Of a DNA stretch of 64,000 bases, positions 1 through 7,890 are shown in pieces; the stretch's first letter is position 1; each line of letters begins with the position of its first letter. The DNA comes from an uncultured SAR116 cluster alpha proteobacterium (GTDB taxonomy: Bacteria; Pseudomonadota; Alphaproteobacteria; Puniceispirillales; Puniceispirillaceae): the NCBI GenBank assembly GCA_902625725.1, contig CACOCY010000005.1:62001-126000 (forward strand), written 5' to 3'. The notes beneath the pieces were generated by a model, which saw nothing but the letters and a program-made list of their open reading frames with translations, was not told the origin of the DNA and did not search any database. Made by a program: the position numbers and the translations under genes.

Positions 1-408
1 TGCGACCATAACACGTTGTAATTCCCCACCAGAAAGCACACGTATTTCCTTATCAGAAAGATGTAATGTATTTGTTAACGACAACGCAAATTCAATTTCT
101 TTATCCGAAATTTTATTTGTCAGCGAAACGAATCGTTTAACTTTTATAGGAACAGTCCAATCGATTTGTAGTTTTTGAGGCACATACCCAATTCGTAAAT
201 TGTTTTTTCGACTTGTTGTTCCCTCGTTTATACCTAAAAGACCAAGAGCCATTTTAGCGGTTGTTGTTTTCCCTGAGCCGTTTGGCCCTATTAATGTGAC
301 AATTTCCCCGCTATTTACACTCATTGTAATGCCTCTCACGAGCCATTTTCTATCTCTTCTGACACCAGCATTGGTTAATGTTATAAGTGCATTTTCTTTT
401 TTTTGCAT
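1..408 (-). CDS. znuC: Zinc ABC transporter ATP-binding protein ZnuC (partial, cut by window edge)
   Basis: ATPase that powers zinc import through ZnuB with ZnuA as the periplasmic binding protein. Only the first 136 codons are inside the window; the C-terminal part lies beyond base 1. Reading the minus strand from an ATG at 408 gives a Walker A loop (GPNGSGKTT) near residue 42 and, at the window edge, the ABC signature LSGGELQRV, so order and spacing fit an ABC ATPase. It is divergent from znuA with a Zur-box palindrome between the two genes, which supports zinc rather than manganese or iron as substrate. The N-terminal start could be slightly different; ATG 408 gives a normal length before Walker A. 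Confidence 0.9.
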   Translation of the reverse strand, partial: MQKKENALITLTNAGVRRDRKWLVRGITMSVNSGEIVTLIGPNGSGKTTTAKMALGLLGINEGTTSRKNNLRIGYVPQKLQIDWTVPIKVKRFVSLTNKISDKEIEFALSLTNTLHLSDKEIRVLSGGELQRVMVA

Positions 409-451
409 TTTCTTTTTTGACACAGGTTATTTCATTGATAAAGTAATAAAA

Positions 452-468
452 ATGTTATATTATAACAT
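452..468. promoter_or_regulatory. Zur-box operator between znuC and znuA
   Basis: A 17-base palindrome, ATGTTATA-T-TATAACAT, with perfect 8-base arms around one central base. It matches the alphaproteobacterial Zur operator pattern (AATGTTATANTATAACATT) as I know it. It lies 38 bases upstream of the znuA start and 43 bases from the znuC start, so one repressor site could shut off both genes when zinc is sufficient. The palindrome is seen directly; binding by Zur is inferred from its position between zinc genes. Confidence 0.85.
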
Positions 469-505
469 AACATTTAAGTCTAGAAAATATTCCAAGGAAA
501 TCATC

Positions 506-1618
506 ATGCGTATAAACAAATTTATATTAATGGCATCGACTGCTTTTGCAACAAGCATCTCCGCAGCTCAAGCCGAAATTAGCGTTATAGCCTCTATAAA
601 GCCTGTTCACTCCCTCGTTGCGGGTGTTATGGAGGGGGTGAGTTCACCAAACATCATTGTAGATGGCGCTGGGTCTCCACACTCATATTCTTTAAAGCCA
701 TCGCAGGCAAAGGAATTGCAGGAAGCTAACGCTGTTTTTTGGTTTGGTAGAGATCTAGAGACGTTCCTTGAAAAACCAATTGAAGCGCTTTCTACAAATG
801 CAAATGTTGTAAAACTTTTAGACACAGAAGGCTTATTAAAGTTGGAATTTCGCGAAGGTGGCCCATTCTCTGAACATGACCATGACGACCATGACGACCA
901 TGATGACCATGACAATCATAAAGACCATGACGACCATGACGACCATGACGATCATAAAGACCATGACGACCATGACGACCACGATGACCATGATGATCAT
1001 AAAGACCATAACGACCATGACGACCATGATGACCATGATGACCATGACGACCATGATGATCATAAAGACCATGACGACCACGATCATCACGACCATGGCG
1101 AACATGATCCACATGTCTGGTTAGACCCAAAAAATGCGTCTATTTTAGTAGACAAAATAGCAGACGAATTATCCTCAATTGACCCATCTAACGCCACAAC
1201 ATACGCAAATAATGCCAAAAAACTCCAAGAGGATTTGAATCAACTAGTAGAAGAGATCACTGTCGAATTAAAACCACTCAGTAACGAGGGTTATATCGTC
1301 TTTCACGATGCATATCAGTATTTTGAAAAACGCTTTGGCGTTTCGGCTATTGGCTCCGTTACAGTATCTCCAGAAATATTGCCTGGAGTAGAAAGAACAA
1401 AAGAATTGAGGGAAAAAATTGTGAGCTTGGAGGCAAGTTGTGTATTTTCTGAACCTCAATTTGAGCCAAAGATTGTAAGCACATTAGTTGAGGGAACAAA
1501 GGTTGGAACGGGTGTCTTGGATCCTCTGGGTGCCTCGATTAAAAATGGTCCTGATTTATATTTCAAACTAATTAGAAATATGGCCTCTTCACTGAAGAAT
1601 TGTCTGTCAAAAACTTAA
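506..1618 (+). CDS. znuA: Zinc ABC transporter substrate-binding protein ZnuA with very long His/Asp loop
   Basis: Periplasmic zinc-binding protein of the cluster A-I family, 370 residues. ATG 506 is chosen because AAGGAAA lies just upstream and a signal peptide follows (about residues 1-22, ending in AAQA). An upstream extension of the frame would run antisense into znuC. Expected zinc ligands are visible: H59 (GSPHSY), H203 (DPHVW), H267 (FHDAY) and D339 (LDPLG). Between the first two is a low-complexity segment (about residues 124-203) with roughly 29 His and many Asp, much longer than the usual ZnuA His loop. Such loops are thought to collect or sense zinc. A hairpin just after the gene probably ends its transcript. 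Confidence 0.95.
   Translation: MRINKFILMASTAFATSISAAQAEISVIASIKPVHSLVAGVMEGVSSPNIIVDGAGSPHSYSLKPSQAKELQEANAVFWFGRDLETFLEKPIEALSTNANVVKLLDTEGLLKLEFREGGPFSEHDHDDHDDHDDHDNHKDHDDHDDHDDHKDHDDHDDHDDHDDHKDHNDHDDHDDHDDHDDHDDHKDHDDHDHHDHGEHDPHVWLDPKNASILVDKIADELSSIDPSNATTYANNAKKLQEDLNQLVEEITVELKPLSNEGYIVFHDAYQYFEKRFGVSAIGSVTVSPEILPGVERTKELREKIVSLEASCVFSEPQFEPKIVSTLVEGTKVGTGVLDPLGASIKNGPDLYFKLIRNMASSLKNCLSKT
872..1114 (+). repeat. Tandem hexamer/nonamer repeat encoding the ZnuA His/Asp loop
   Basis: About 240 bases built from repeated gac-cat and gac-gac-cat units, interrupted at intervals by cat-aaa-gac (His-Lys-Asp). Larger blocks of about 36-50 bases recur, each running from one His-Lys-Asp to the next. 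The repeat is in frame with znuA and gives long open frames on the other strand and frames as by-products. Copy number could vary between strains by slippage; that part is inference. Confidence 0.9.
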
Positions 1619-1641
1619 TAAATTTAGGCACAGATAGTAAT

Positions 1642-2745
1642 TTAAAAAAAGTGCTGCATGTTAACTGTTTCTCCAGTTGCAGCACTTTTTTGTGCTGCGA
1701 GAGCTATTTTTACTGCAGCATATCCGTCTTTTAAATTCACGGCAGGTTCCAATTTTTCTGTCAGCATTTTTACAAATTCTTTATGTTGAAAGTACGTAGC
1801 ACCATTATGGTCCCCAACATCTAATAAAACCTTATCTACTGGTACATCCAAAAATTTGACCGTTTCTCCATTGCGAGGGGATATAACAACTTGTGGTATG
1901 GGTTGGGTATAATTTTTTTGTTTCCAGAAACGCCTCGGGCCAGGCACTAGTGCCTCGATTTTGCCTGATTTTCCTAAAACAGATATTTCTTCTTGAAAGC
2001 GAGAGCCCTCTGCAAACATACATAATTCAAGCATGCCTTTCATACCGTTTTCAAATTCGATTATCACATATCCATGATCATCTATGTCTGGCGTCATACC
2101 GCCATAAATTTCGTTTTTATGATTGATTTCTTGGCCACTTACAGCCATTACTTTTTTAGCTTCGCTTTTTGTGATGAGCCTCATTAAATCGAAAAAGTGG
2201 CAACATTTTTCAACAAAAGTGCCACCAGAATTTTTATTGAACCTGTTCCAATCGTTTACCTTTGACAGAAAGGGAAAGCGATGTTCTTTTATCGAAACCA
2301 TAGATACACCGCCTGTTACTTTTTCCATATTTTTTAATAGATGGGCTATGGGGGGCATATATCTATATTCCATACCAACCCAAACAGGCTCTGGGTATTC
2401 TACTAGCAAGTTAGAGATGGTTTTGTCGTCCTCAGGTTTAATAAACAGGGGTTTTTCAATCATCAAAGGCAGCGGGCGAGTCTCATATATCTGTTCAAAT
2501 TGTTCAAGATGAAAATTGTTTGGGGAGGCAATTACAATACAATCTAAATTTTTTATCTTTAATAATTCATTTATAGAGGAGACATGACTTGCATGTGGAG
2601 CCAGGATTGACGCTTTTTCCCTCATCGTCTTATTTGGTTCAAATATACCAATAATATTAGTTGTTTTTATCAAGTTTATATTTTTAATATGTTCTTGGCC
2701 CATCATACCGCAACCGATGAAACCATAATTCAATTTTTTAGTCAC
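1642..2745 (-). CDS. Gfo/Idh/MocA family oxidoreductase
   Basis: NAD(P)-dependent dehydrogenase-type protein of 367 residues, the normal family length. The N-terminal Rossmann motif is GFIGCGMMG (about residues 8-16), and EKP near residue 97 matches the catalytic-domain motif of the family, which acts on sugars, inositols or related polyols. The start is GTG at 2745, with AAAGG eight bases upstream. The gene stands alone, convergent with znuA and divergent from the monooxygenase gene at 2907. The substrate cannot be told from sequence; neighbouring sugar genes make a sugar or sugar acid plausible. Confidence 0.85.
   Translation of the reverse strand: MTKKLNYGFIGCGMMGQEHIKNINLIKTTNIIGIFEPNKTMREKASILAPHASHVSSINELLKIKNLDCIVIASPNNFHLEQFEQIYETRPLPLMIEKPLFIKPEDDKTISNLLVEYPEPVWVGMEYRYMPPIAHLLKNMEKVTGGVSMVSIKEHRFPFLSKVNDWNRFNKNSGGTFVEKCCHFFDLMRLITKSEAKKVMAVSGQEINHKNEIYGGMTPDIDDHGYVIIEFENGMKGMLELCMFAEGSRFQEEISVLGKSGKIEALVPGPRRFWKQKNYTQPIPQVVISPRNGETVKFLDVPVDKVLLDVGDHNGATYFQHKEFVKMLTEKLEPAVNLKDGYAAVKIALAAQKSAATGETVNMQHFF
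1644..1691. terminator. Bidirectional hairpin terminator between convergent znuA and the Gfo/Idh gene
   Basis: An A-run (1644-1650), the stem GTGCTGCA (1651-1658), a 19-base loop, TGCAGCAC (1678-1685) and a T-run (1686-1691). The stem is perfect and the A and T runs make it usable from both strands. It overlaps the last codons of the minus-strand oxidoreductase gene, whose stop is at 1642-1644, so that gene's own coding sequence forms part of the znuA terminator. Confidence 0.7.
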
Positions 2746-2906
2746 AAAAAGTACCTTTACAGCTCTAATTTTATTTGTAATTACAATAAATAGATTACTA
2801 AATCACCTGCAAACGAATCAAATTTTTAAAAGATCTTGATTATTTCTCATATGATTTTTTGTTATTCATGTCATGATAATAACGAGATTTAAAATTTGGA
2901 GAATTA

Positions 2907-4064
2907 ATGACTATTGTTCAAATTACATCACGGGAGACGGATGCAGTGGAAGTGTCTTGGTTTTCAGCTTTGTGTTCTGATGATTATGCCTACCTTGGAG
3001 TACCTGATAAAAATCTTAAGTCCACATGGAAACACTGTTCCAAGATTGTTAAAACAGCTGAACGGCAGGGTTTTAGAAACATATTATGCCCTTCTTCCTA
3101 TCAAGTCGGTCAAGATACTCTTTCATTTGTAGCTGGCTGTGCATCCATAACTTCGAGGATAAACTTACTTGCTGCAGTAAGATGCGGAGAGATGCAACCA
3201 ATAATGTTGGCAAGGACACTTGCTACAATAGACCACATGCTTGAAGGCCGTTTGACAGTAAATATTATTTCTTCTGATTTTCCAGGTCAGGTTGAGGATA
3301 GTGCCTATCGGTATCAGCGGTCACGCGAAGTTGTCCAAATTTTGAAACAGGCGTGGACGAGAGATAAAATAAATTTCAATGGCAAAATTTACAATTTTGA
3401 TAATTTGACCACAGAACCTGCAAAACCATATCAGCAAAATGGAGGACCACTATTGTACTTTGGTGGCTATTCACCCTCTGCCCTAGCTCTGTGTGCTGAG
3501 TTTTGTGACGTGTATCTTATGTGGCCTGAAAAAAAAGAAATATTGGCTCAAAGAATGCGAGCGGTATCTACCCTTGCAGATGAACATAGCCGAACTCTGG
3601 ATTATGGATTAAGAGTTCATGTTATCGTAAGAGATACCGAGAAGGAGGCTAAAGAGTATGCAGAAGCACTTGTCTCTAGGCTTGATGATACAAAAGGAAG
3701 TAAAATACGGGAACGTGCGCTGGACAGCACCTCTTTGGGAGTTTCTCATCAAGCAAAAAATAGAAAAAGTGCGGATGAGTATGGATATATAGAACCCATA
3801 TTATGGACAGGGGTAGGTAGAGCTCGATCTGGCTGTGGAGCAGCACTCGTTGGTTCAACAGATCAAGTATTATCTGAAATAGAGATATATCAAAAAATGG
3901 GTATTAGAGCCTTCATTTTTTCTGGCTATCCCCACATCGACGAGTGTAAGAGTTTTGGCTCAAAAGTGATTGGCAATTTGAACACATGTTCGCTACCACA
4001 CCTTTATGGAAGAGTACCTGAAACTCCACCGTTAACACCACTGGCAGCGGGAGAAAGAAACTAA
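2907..4064 (+). CDS. LLM-class flavin-dependent monooxygenase, SsuD (alkanesulfonate monooxygenase) type
   Basis: Bacterial-luciferase-like TIM-barrel protein, 385 residues, close to the length of SsuD. Characteristic features are the N-terminal WFSALCSDDYAYLG region, a Cys in the ILCPSS segment where SsuD has a conserved Cys, and TIDHMLEGRLTVNI. Family members use reduced FMN and oxygen to cleave sulfonates or oxidise other small substrates. ATG 2907 follows GGAGAATTA. The aldo/keto reductase gene starts one base after its stop, so the two are probably co-translated. No flavin reductase or sulfonate transporter is adjacent, so sulfonate as substrate is only inferred from family resemblance. 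Confidence 0.8.
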   Translation: MTIVQITSRETDAVEVSWFSALCSDDYAYLGVPDKNLKSTWKHCSKIVKTAERQGFRNILCPSSYQVGQDTLSFVAGCASITSRINLLAAVRCGEMQPIMLARTLATIDHMLEGRLTVNIISSDFPGQVEDSAYRYQRSREVVQILKQAWTRDKINFNGKIYNFDNLTTEPAKPYQQNGGPLLYFGGYSPSALALCAEFCDVYLMWPEKKEILAQRMRAVSTLADEHSRTLDYGLRVHVIVRDTEKEAKEYAEALVSRLDDTKGSKIRERALDSTSLGVSHQAKNRKSADEYGYIEPILWTGVGRARSGCGAALVGSTDQVLSEIEIYQKMGIRAFIFSGYPHIDECKSFGSKVIGNLNTCSLPHLYGRVPETPPLTPLAAGERN

Positions 4065-4065
4065 G

Positions 4066-4956
4066 ATGGACCGAATTAAAATAAGTGATGATGTTTCCTT
4101 ATCACGTATTATATATGGAATGTGGCGCTTAACAGACGATAGCAATACAAGTCCATCATATATTTCACAGAAAATAGAGGCATGCCTTGAGCAGAAAATC
4201 ACGACAATCGATCAAGCCGATATATACGGAGGATATGAAGCGGAAGAATTATTTGGAGCAGCACTCAAAGAAAATGGATATCGTGATAAACTTGAAATAG
4301 TTACAAAATGCGGAATCATCGCACCAGTAGGAAGGTTCAAGAACTCGCGCGTGAAACATTACAATACCTCAAAAGAGCACATTAGTCAGTCTGTTGAGCT
4401 ATCTTTAAAATTGATGAATACAGACTATATCGACTTATTGTTACTGCATCGACCAGACCCATTCATGAATGCTGAAGAAACGGGCTATATATTAGATAGT
4501 TTAATCGAGCAGGGGAAAGTAAGGGAAGTAGGAGCTTCTAATTTCAAACACCACGACTTCTCTTTGTTACAGTCACATATGAATAACAACCTTGTGACTA
4601 ACCAGATTGAAATAAGTGTCATTGCAAACCAATGTTTTGTGAACGGCGATGTAGCATTTATGCAGGAAAGAAGATTGCCCATTATGGCTTGGTCGCCACT
4701 GGCAGGCGGAAAAATCTTTGGAAAGGGTAATGAAAAATTGATGAACCTTTTAAAAGACATGGCTAAATTTCATAACTCCACACCGACAGGTATAGCGATA
4801 GCTTGGTTGCTTGCCCATCCTGCTAACATTATGCCAGTCATGGGGACCAACTCACTATCGCGAATAAAATCTCTAGCAGATGCCTGTAACGTGAATTTGG
4901 ACATGCAAAGTTGGTTTGAAATATATGAAACTGCAAATGGACAAGAAGTACCTTAA
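4066..4956 (+). CDS. Aldo/keto reductase (YdhF-like)
   Basis: NAD(P)H-dependent oxidoreductase of the AKR superfamily, 296 residues. It shows the catalytic Asp-Tyr region (DQADIYGGYEAEELFG, about residues 46-61), a following Lys (TKCG) and a His in LLLLHRPDP (about residue 126), which complete the usual Asp-Tyr-Lys-His set. The overall pattern resembles E. coli YdhF. It begins one base after the monooxygenase stop, so the pair may process the same compound, for example by reducing an aldehyde released by the monooxygenase. That link is inference. Confidence 0.85.
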   Translation: MDRIKISDDVSLSRIIYGMWRLTDDSNTSPSYISQKIEACLEQKITTIDQADIYGGYEAEELFGAALKENGYRDKLEIVTKCGIIAPVGRFKNSRVKHYNTSKEHISQSVELSLKLMNTDYIDLLLLHRPDPFMNAEETGYILDSLIEQGKVREVGASNFKHHDFSLLQSHMNNNLVTNQIEISVIANQCFVNGDVAFMQERRLPIMAWSPLAGGKIFGKGNEKLMNLLKDMAKFHNSTPTGIAIAWLLAHPANIMPVMGTNSLSRIKSLADACNVNLDMQSWFEIYETANGQEVP

Positions 4957-5211
4957 ATTATTGCTAAAAAATTATTTTCCTATTTAAAAATCAAAGTCAT
5001 CAAAACGCACTTATCAATTAAATATTAATATCTTTCAAGAAATTTTGAATTTGAGCCTAAATAATTTTTAACCAAAACAAGCTTGCGGCGTTAAAATTCG
5101 AATTAGCTACTTGTATATTTCAATGAAATATGTGTAAGCTTTCGGTTAACGTGGGATTGGAATTTTGAATTTTGATCTTTAACATAGGTCAAAAATTTTT
5201 AGGAGGAATAA

Positions 5212-6546
5212 ATGACTTATACTCGCAATATGATTGGTGCCGCCTCGTTTGCATCAGTCCTGTTAGCAAGCTCTGCTTTTGCAGACGTTTGTGATACGCC
5301 ATCTAAATTAGGTGAACTAGGAAGTTTTCCGGGCGAAATTATTACAATGCAGGGGTCTATGTTGGGAACTGACCAAGAAATGCTTGAAGCAACATTCAGT
5401 TGTTTTGAAAAAGCAACTGGTGCAACAATTCAATATTCTGGGTCTCGCGATTTTGCAGCACTAGTTGTAGCAGACTTACGTTCTAACAATGCTCCAAACA
5501 TTGCTATCTTCCCCCAACCAGGCTTAGCTGCAGATATGGCAAAAGAAGGACACCTTGTTCCTCTCGGTGATGACATGGCTGATTGGATGGCAGAAAATTA
5601 TGGTGCTGGTTCATCATGGGTTGACCTAGGCACTTATGCTGATGCAGACGGCAAAGAGCACTTTTATGGTTTTGCGTATAAGATGGATCTTAAGTCTTTA
5701 GTTTGGTATTCGCCAGAGCAATTTGAAGATAATGGCTATGAGATTCCTGGAACAATGGAAGAATTAATTGAACTATCTGACCAGATGGTTGCAGATGGAA
5801 ATACCCCTTGGTGTATTGGTATCGAATCTGGTAACGCAACAGGTTGGACTGCCACTGACTGGATGGAAGATTTAATGCTAAGAACAGCTTCTCCAGCAAA
5901 ATACGACCAGTGGGTTTCAAATGAGTTACCATTTAATAGTCCAGAAGTTATAAATGCAATGGAAGTTTTCGGAAAGTTCTCCAGGAATGACGATTATGTT
6001 GCAGGAGGCGCGTCTTCGGTTGCAACCACCTCATTTGGTGATGCACCAAAAGGTCTCTTTACATCTCCGCCGAGTTGCATGATGCATCGTCAAGCCTCGT
6101 TTATTTCGGGGTTTTTCCCGAAAAAGGGACAAGAGGTTGCTGACGGTGAGGCAGATGCCTTTTACTTTCCTCCATACGCTTCCAAAGACTTGGGTAACCC
6201 AGTTCTTGGAGCTGGAACGCTCTACACAATGACAAAAGATTCTCCAGCAACACGTGCTTTTTTTAAATTTCTCACAGAAGCAGCGGCTCATGAAGCTTGG
6301 ATGCAACAGGGAGTTCTGCTTACAGCACATAAGGGAGCTAGTTTAGATGCATATGCAACGCCATTATTACGCAAACAAGGTGAAATTTTAGTGAATGCTA
6401 CAACTTTTCGTTTTGATGCTTCAGACTTAATGCCTGGTGCAATTGGTGCAGGTGCATTTTGGAGCGAAATGACTGCATTTGCAAACGGCCAAGATGCGCA
6501 AACAACGGCTGATAATATTCAGGCTGCTTGGGACGCAATTAAGTAG
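5212..6546 (+). CDS. aglE: Alpha-glucoside ABC transporter, periplasmic substrate-binding protein AglE
   Basis: Extracytoplasmic solute-binding protein family 1, 444 residues, with a signal peptide (about residues 1-24, ending ASSAFA before DVCD). It is the first gene of an operon in the order E-F-G-A-K that matches the alpha-glucoside (sucrose, maltose, trehalose) system of Sinorhizobium. A strong ribosome site, AGGAGG, precedes ATG 5212. A hairpin with a T-run follows the gene, so the binding protein is likely made in excess over the permeases. The 255 bases upstream hold no gene; I could not identify a clear operator there. Confidence 0.88.
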   Translation: MTYTRNMIGAASFASVLLASSAFADVCDTPSKLGELGSFPGEIITMQGSMLGTDQEMLEATFSCFEKATGATIQYSGSRDFAALVVADLRSNNAPNIAIFPQPGLAADMAKEGHLVPLGDDMADWMAENYGAGSSWVDLGTYADADGKEHFYGFAYKMDLKSLVWYSPEQFEDNGYEIPGTMEELIELSDQMVADGNTPWCIGIESGNATGWTATDWMEDLMLRTASPAKYDQWVSNELPFNSPEVINAMEVFGKFSRNDDYVAGGASSVATTSFGDAPKGLFTSPPSCMMHRQASFISGFFPKKGQEVADGEADAFYFPPYASKDLGNPVLGAGTLYTMTKDSPATRAFFKFLTEAAAHEAWMQQGVLLTAHKGASLDAYATPLLRKQGEILVNATTFRFDASDLMPGAIGAGAFWSEMTAFANGQDAQTTADNIQAAWDAIK

Positions 6547-6570
6547 TTATTCAACATTATGTTTGGATTG

Positions 6571-6603
6571 GAGCACGGGTTCATTCCTGTGCTCTAATTT
6601 TTT
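6571..6603 (+). terminator. Intra-operon hairpin attenuator after aglE
   Basis: The stem GAGCACGGG (6571-6579) pairs with CCTGTGCTC (6586-6594) with one G-T pair and a six-base loop, followed by a run of T (6597-6603). It has the form of an intrinsic terminator but sits between aglE and aglF of one operon. Partial termination or protection of the upstream mRNA would raise AglE relative to the membrane subunits. Confidence 0.75.
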
Positions 6604-6623
6604 AAAAGCAAGGTAATATACAC

Positions 6624-7877
6624 ATGCAACCAATTATGAAAATAGTTGCTAGCAATGGACTAGCAATTGTGCTTACGGTCATATGTGTATTGCCAATTAC
6701 TGCAATATTTGCTTATTCTTTGACAGCGCCTTTTGATGATCTTTTGTCCCGCCTCGGCTTGTTGCTTAGAGAAAGTCTCGGTTGGTCTTCTGCACCCATA
6801 GATATTAAATTAAGATTTGGAAAAATTAGTTTTGCTATCCGTTCTGTAATAATTGCTGTTTTCATTTCATTTTTATATTTCTGGATTACAAACTGGTTAA
6901 ACAGTGGTTTAGCTAAAGTGAGAGACAAAGGTTCAATCGGGCGCCAATCGGCAGTCATTGAGGCAATTCAGCCTTGGATTTTTGTTGGACCAGCCCTGGT
7001 TCTCCTCACTTTATTCCTAATTGTTCCTGCTTTTATGACTTTGGGAATTTCATTTCAGGAAGCCAACGGCACTTTTACAACTAACAACTATTCATTTTTA
7101 TGGGACCCAAAAGCATTAGGTTATATCCAATTCAGGTTCGCAATGAGAAATAGTTTAATGTGGCTAATTCTAGTTCCTACATTCTGTATCATTTTTGGTT
7201 TAGCCGTAGCAGTTCTCGCTGATTCATTAAAATGGGGGGTGGTTGCAAAGACATTTATTTTTGTTCCTATGGCCATTTCGTTTGTTGGTGCGGCGGTAAT
7301 ATGGAGAAATATTTTTGCAGGAGGCGGCATTGAAGCGCAAGAGGTAATGAATGGGTTTACCCCTTCTTATCAAACTGGTTTATTGAAATCTTTGCTTGGT
7401 CATCCTCCTTCATATAATGAGCCTCTTTATAATTTAAAATTTTGGGGGAATTTCTTTTTAATGTGGATAATGGTCTGGATCAAAACAGGTTTCGCAATGG
7501 TTATTTTTTCAGCGGCGTTAAGAGGAGTTCCAAAAGAGACAGTTGAGGCTGCCGTTATAGATGGAGCAAATCCATGGCAACTTTTTTTCAAAATAAAGTT
7601 ACCACAAATTTATTCTACCGTAGTTGTTGTATGGACGTATATGGTAACTGAAGTTTTAAAGGTATTTGATATTCCTTATGCGTTATCAGCTAATGACGAT
7701 GATAAATTACTACTCGCAACGATGATGGAGGCAGCAAAAAACACTTGGTCTATTGGTGGTGACGCAGTAGATAATTTATTTGCTGCGATCGCCATTATGT
7801 TGATGATAACTGTCATTCCTCACATGATATTTAACGCCTGGCGCCTTAGAAAAGAGCAAAAGGAACTGGGTAGTTGA
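6624..7877 (+). CDS. aglF: Alpha-glucoside ABC transporter permease AglF
   Basis: Inner-membrane permease of the CUT1 sugar importer family, 417 residues. It is longer than a minimal six-helix permease because of an N-terminal extension with extra membrane segments (about residues 10-30 and 70-92). The cytoplasmic EAA loop that contacts the ATPase is at about residues 308-328 (ETVEAAVIDGANPW). AAGG lies about ten bases before ATG 6624. It follows the hairpin after aglE and precedes aglG by 13 bases; with AglG and AglK it forms the membrane channel. Confidence 0.87.
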   Translation: MQPIMKIVASNGLAIVLTVICVLPITAIFAYSLTAPFDDLLSRLGLLLRESLGWSSAPIDIKLRFGKISFAIRSVIIAVFISFLYFWITNWLNSGLAKVRDKGSIGRQSAVIEAIQPWIFVGPALVLLTLFLIVPAFMTLGISFQEANGTFTTNNYSFLWDPKALGYIQFRFAMRNSLMWLILVPTFCIIFGLAVAVLADSLKWGVVAKTFIFVPMAISFVGAAVIWRNIFAGGGIEAQEVMNGFTPSYQTGLLKSLLGHPPSYNEPLYNLKFWGNFFLMWIMVWIKTGFAMVIFSAALRGVPKETVEAAVIDGANPWQLFFKIKLPQIYSTVVVVWTYMVTEVLKVFDIPYALSANDDDKLLLATMMEAAKNTWSIGGDAVDNLFAAIAIMLMITVIPHMIFNAWRLRKEQKELGS

Positions 7878-7890
7878 AGGGATTTATAAT

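Noticed and set aside
200-505. Extension of the znuA reading frame upstream to base 200
   Set aside because: This part is antisense to znuC and contains no signal peptide; ATG 506 has a ribosome site and signal sequence.
866-1110. CRISPR-like regular repeat
   Set aside because: Units are in-frame hexamers and nonamers without unique spacers; they encode the ZnuA loop.
607-1130. Long open frames on the minus strand and in another plus frame across the znuA repeat
   Set aside because: They are by-products of a hexamer repeat that lacks stops in several frames; their proteins are pure Met/Val/His low complexity.
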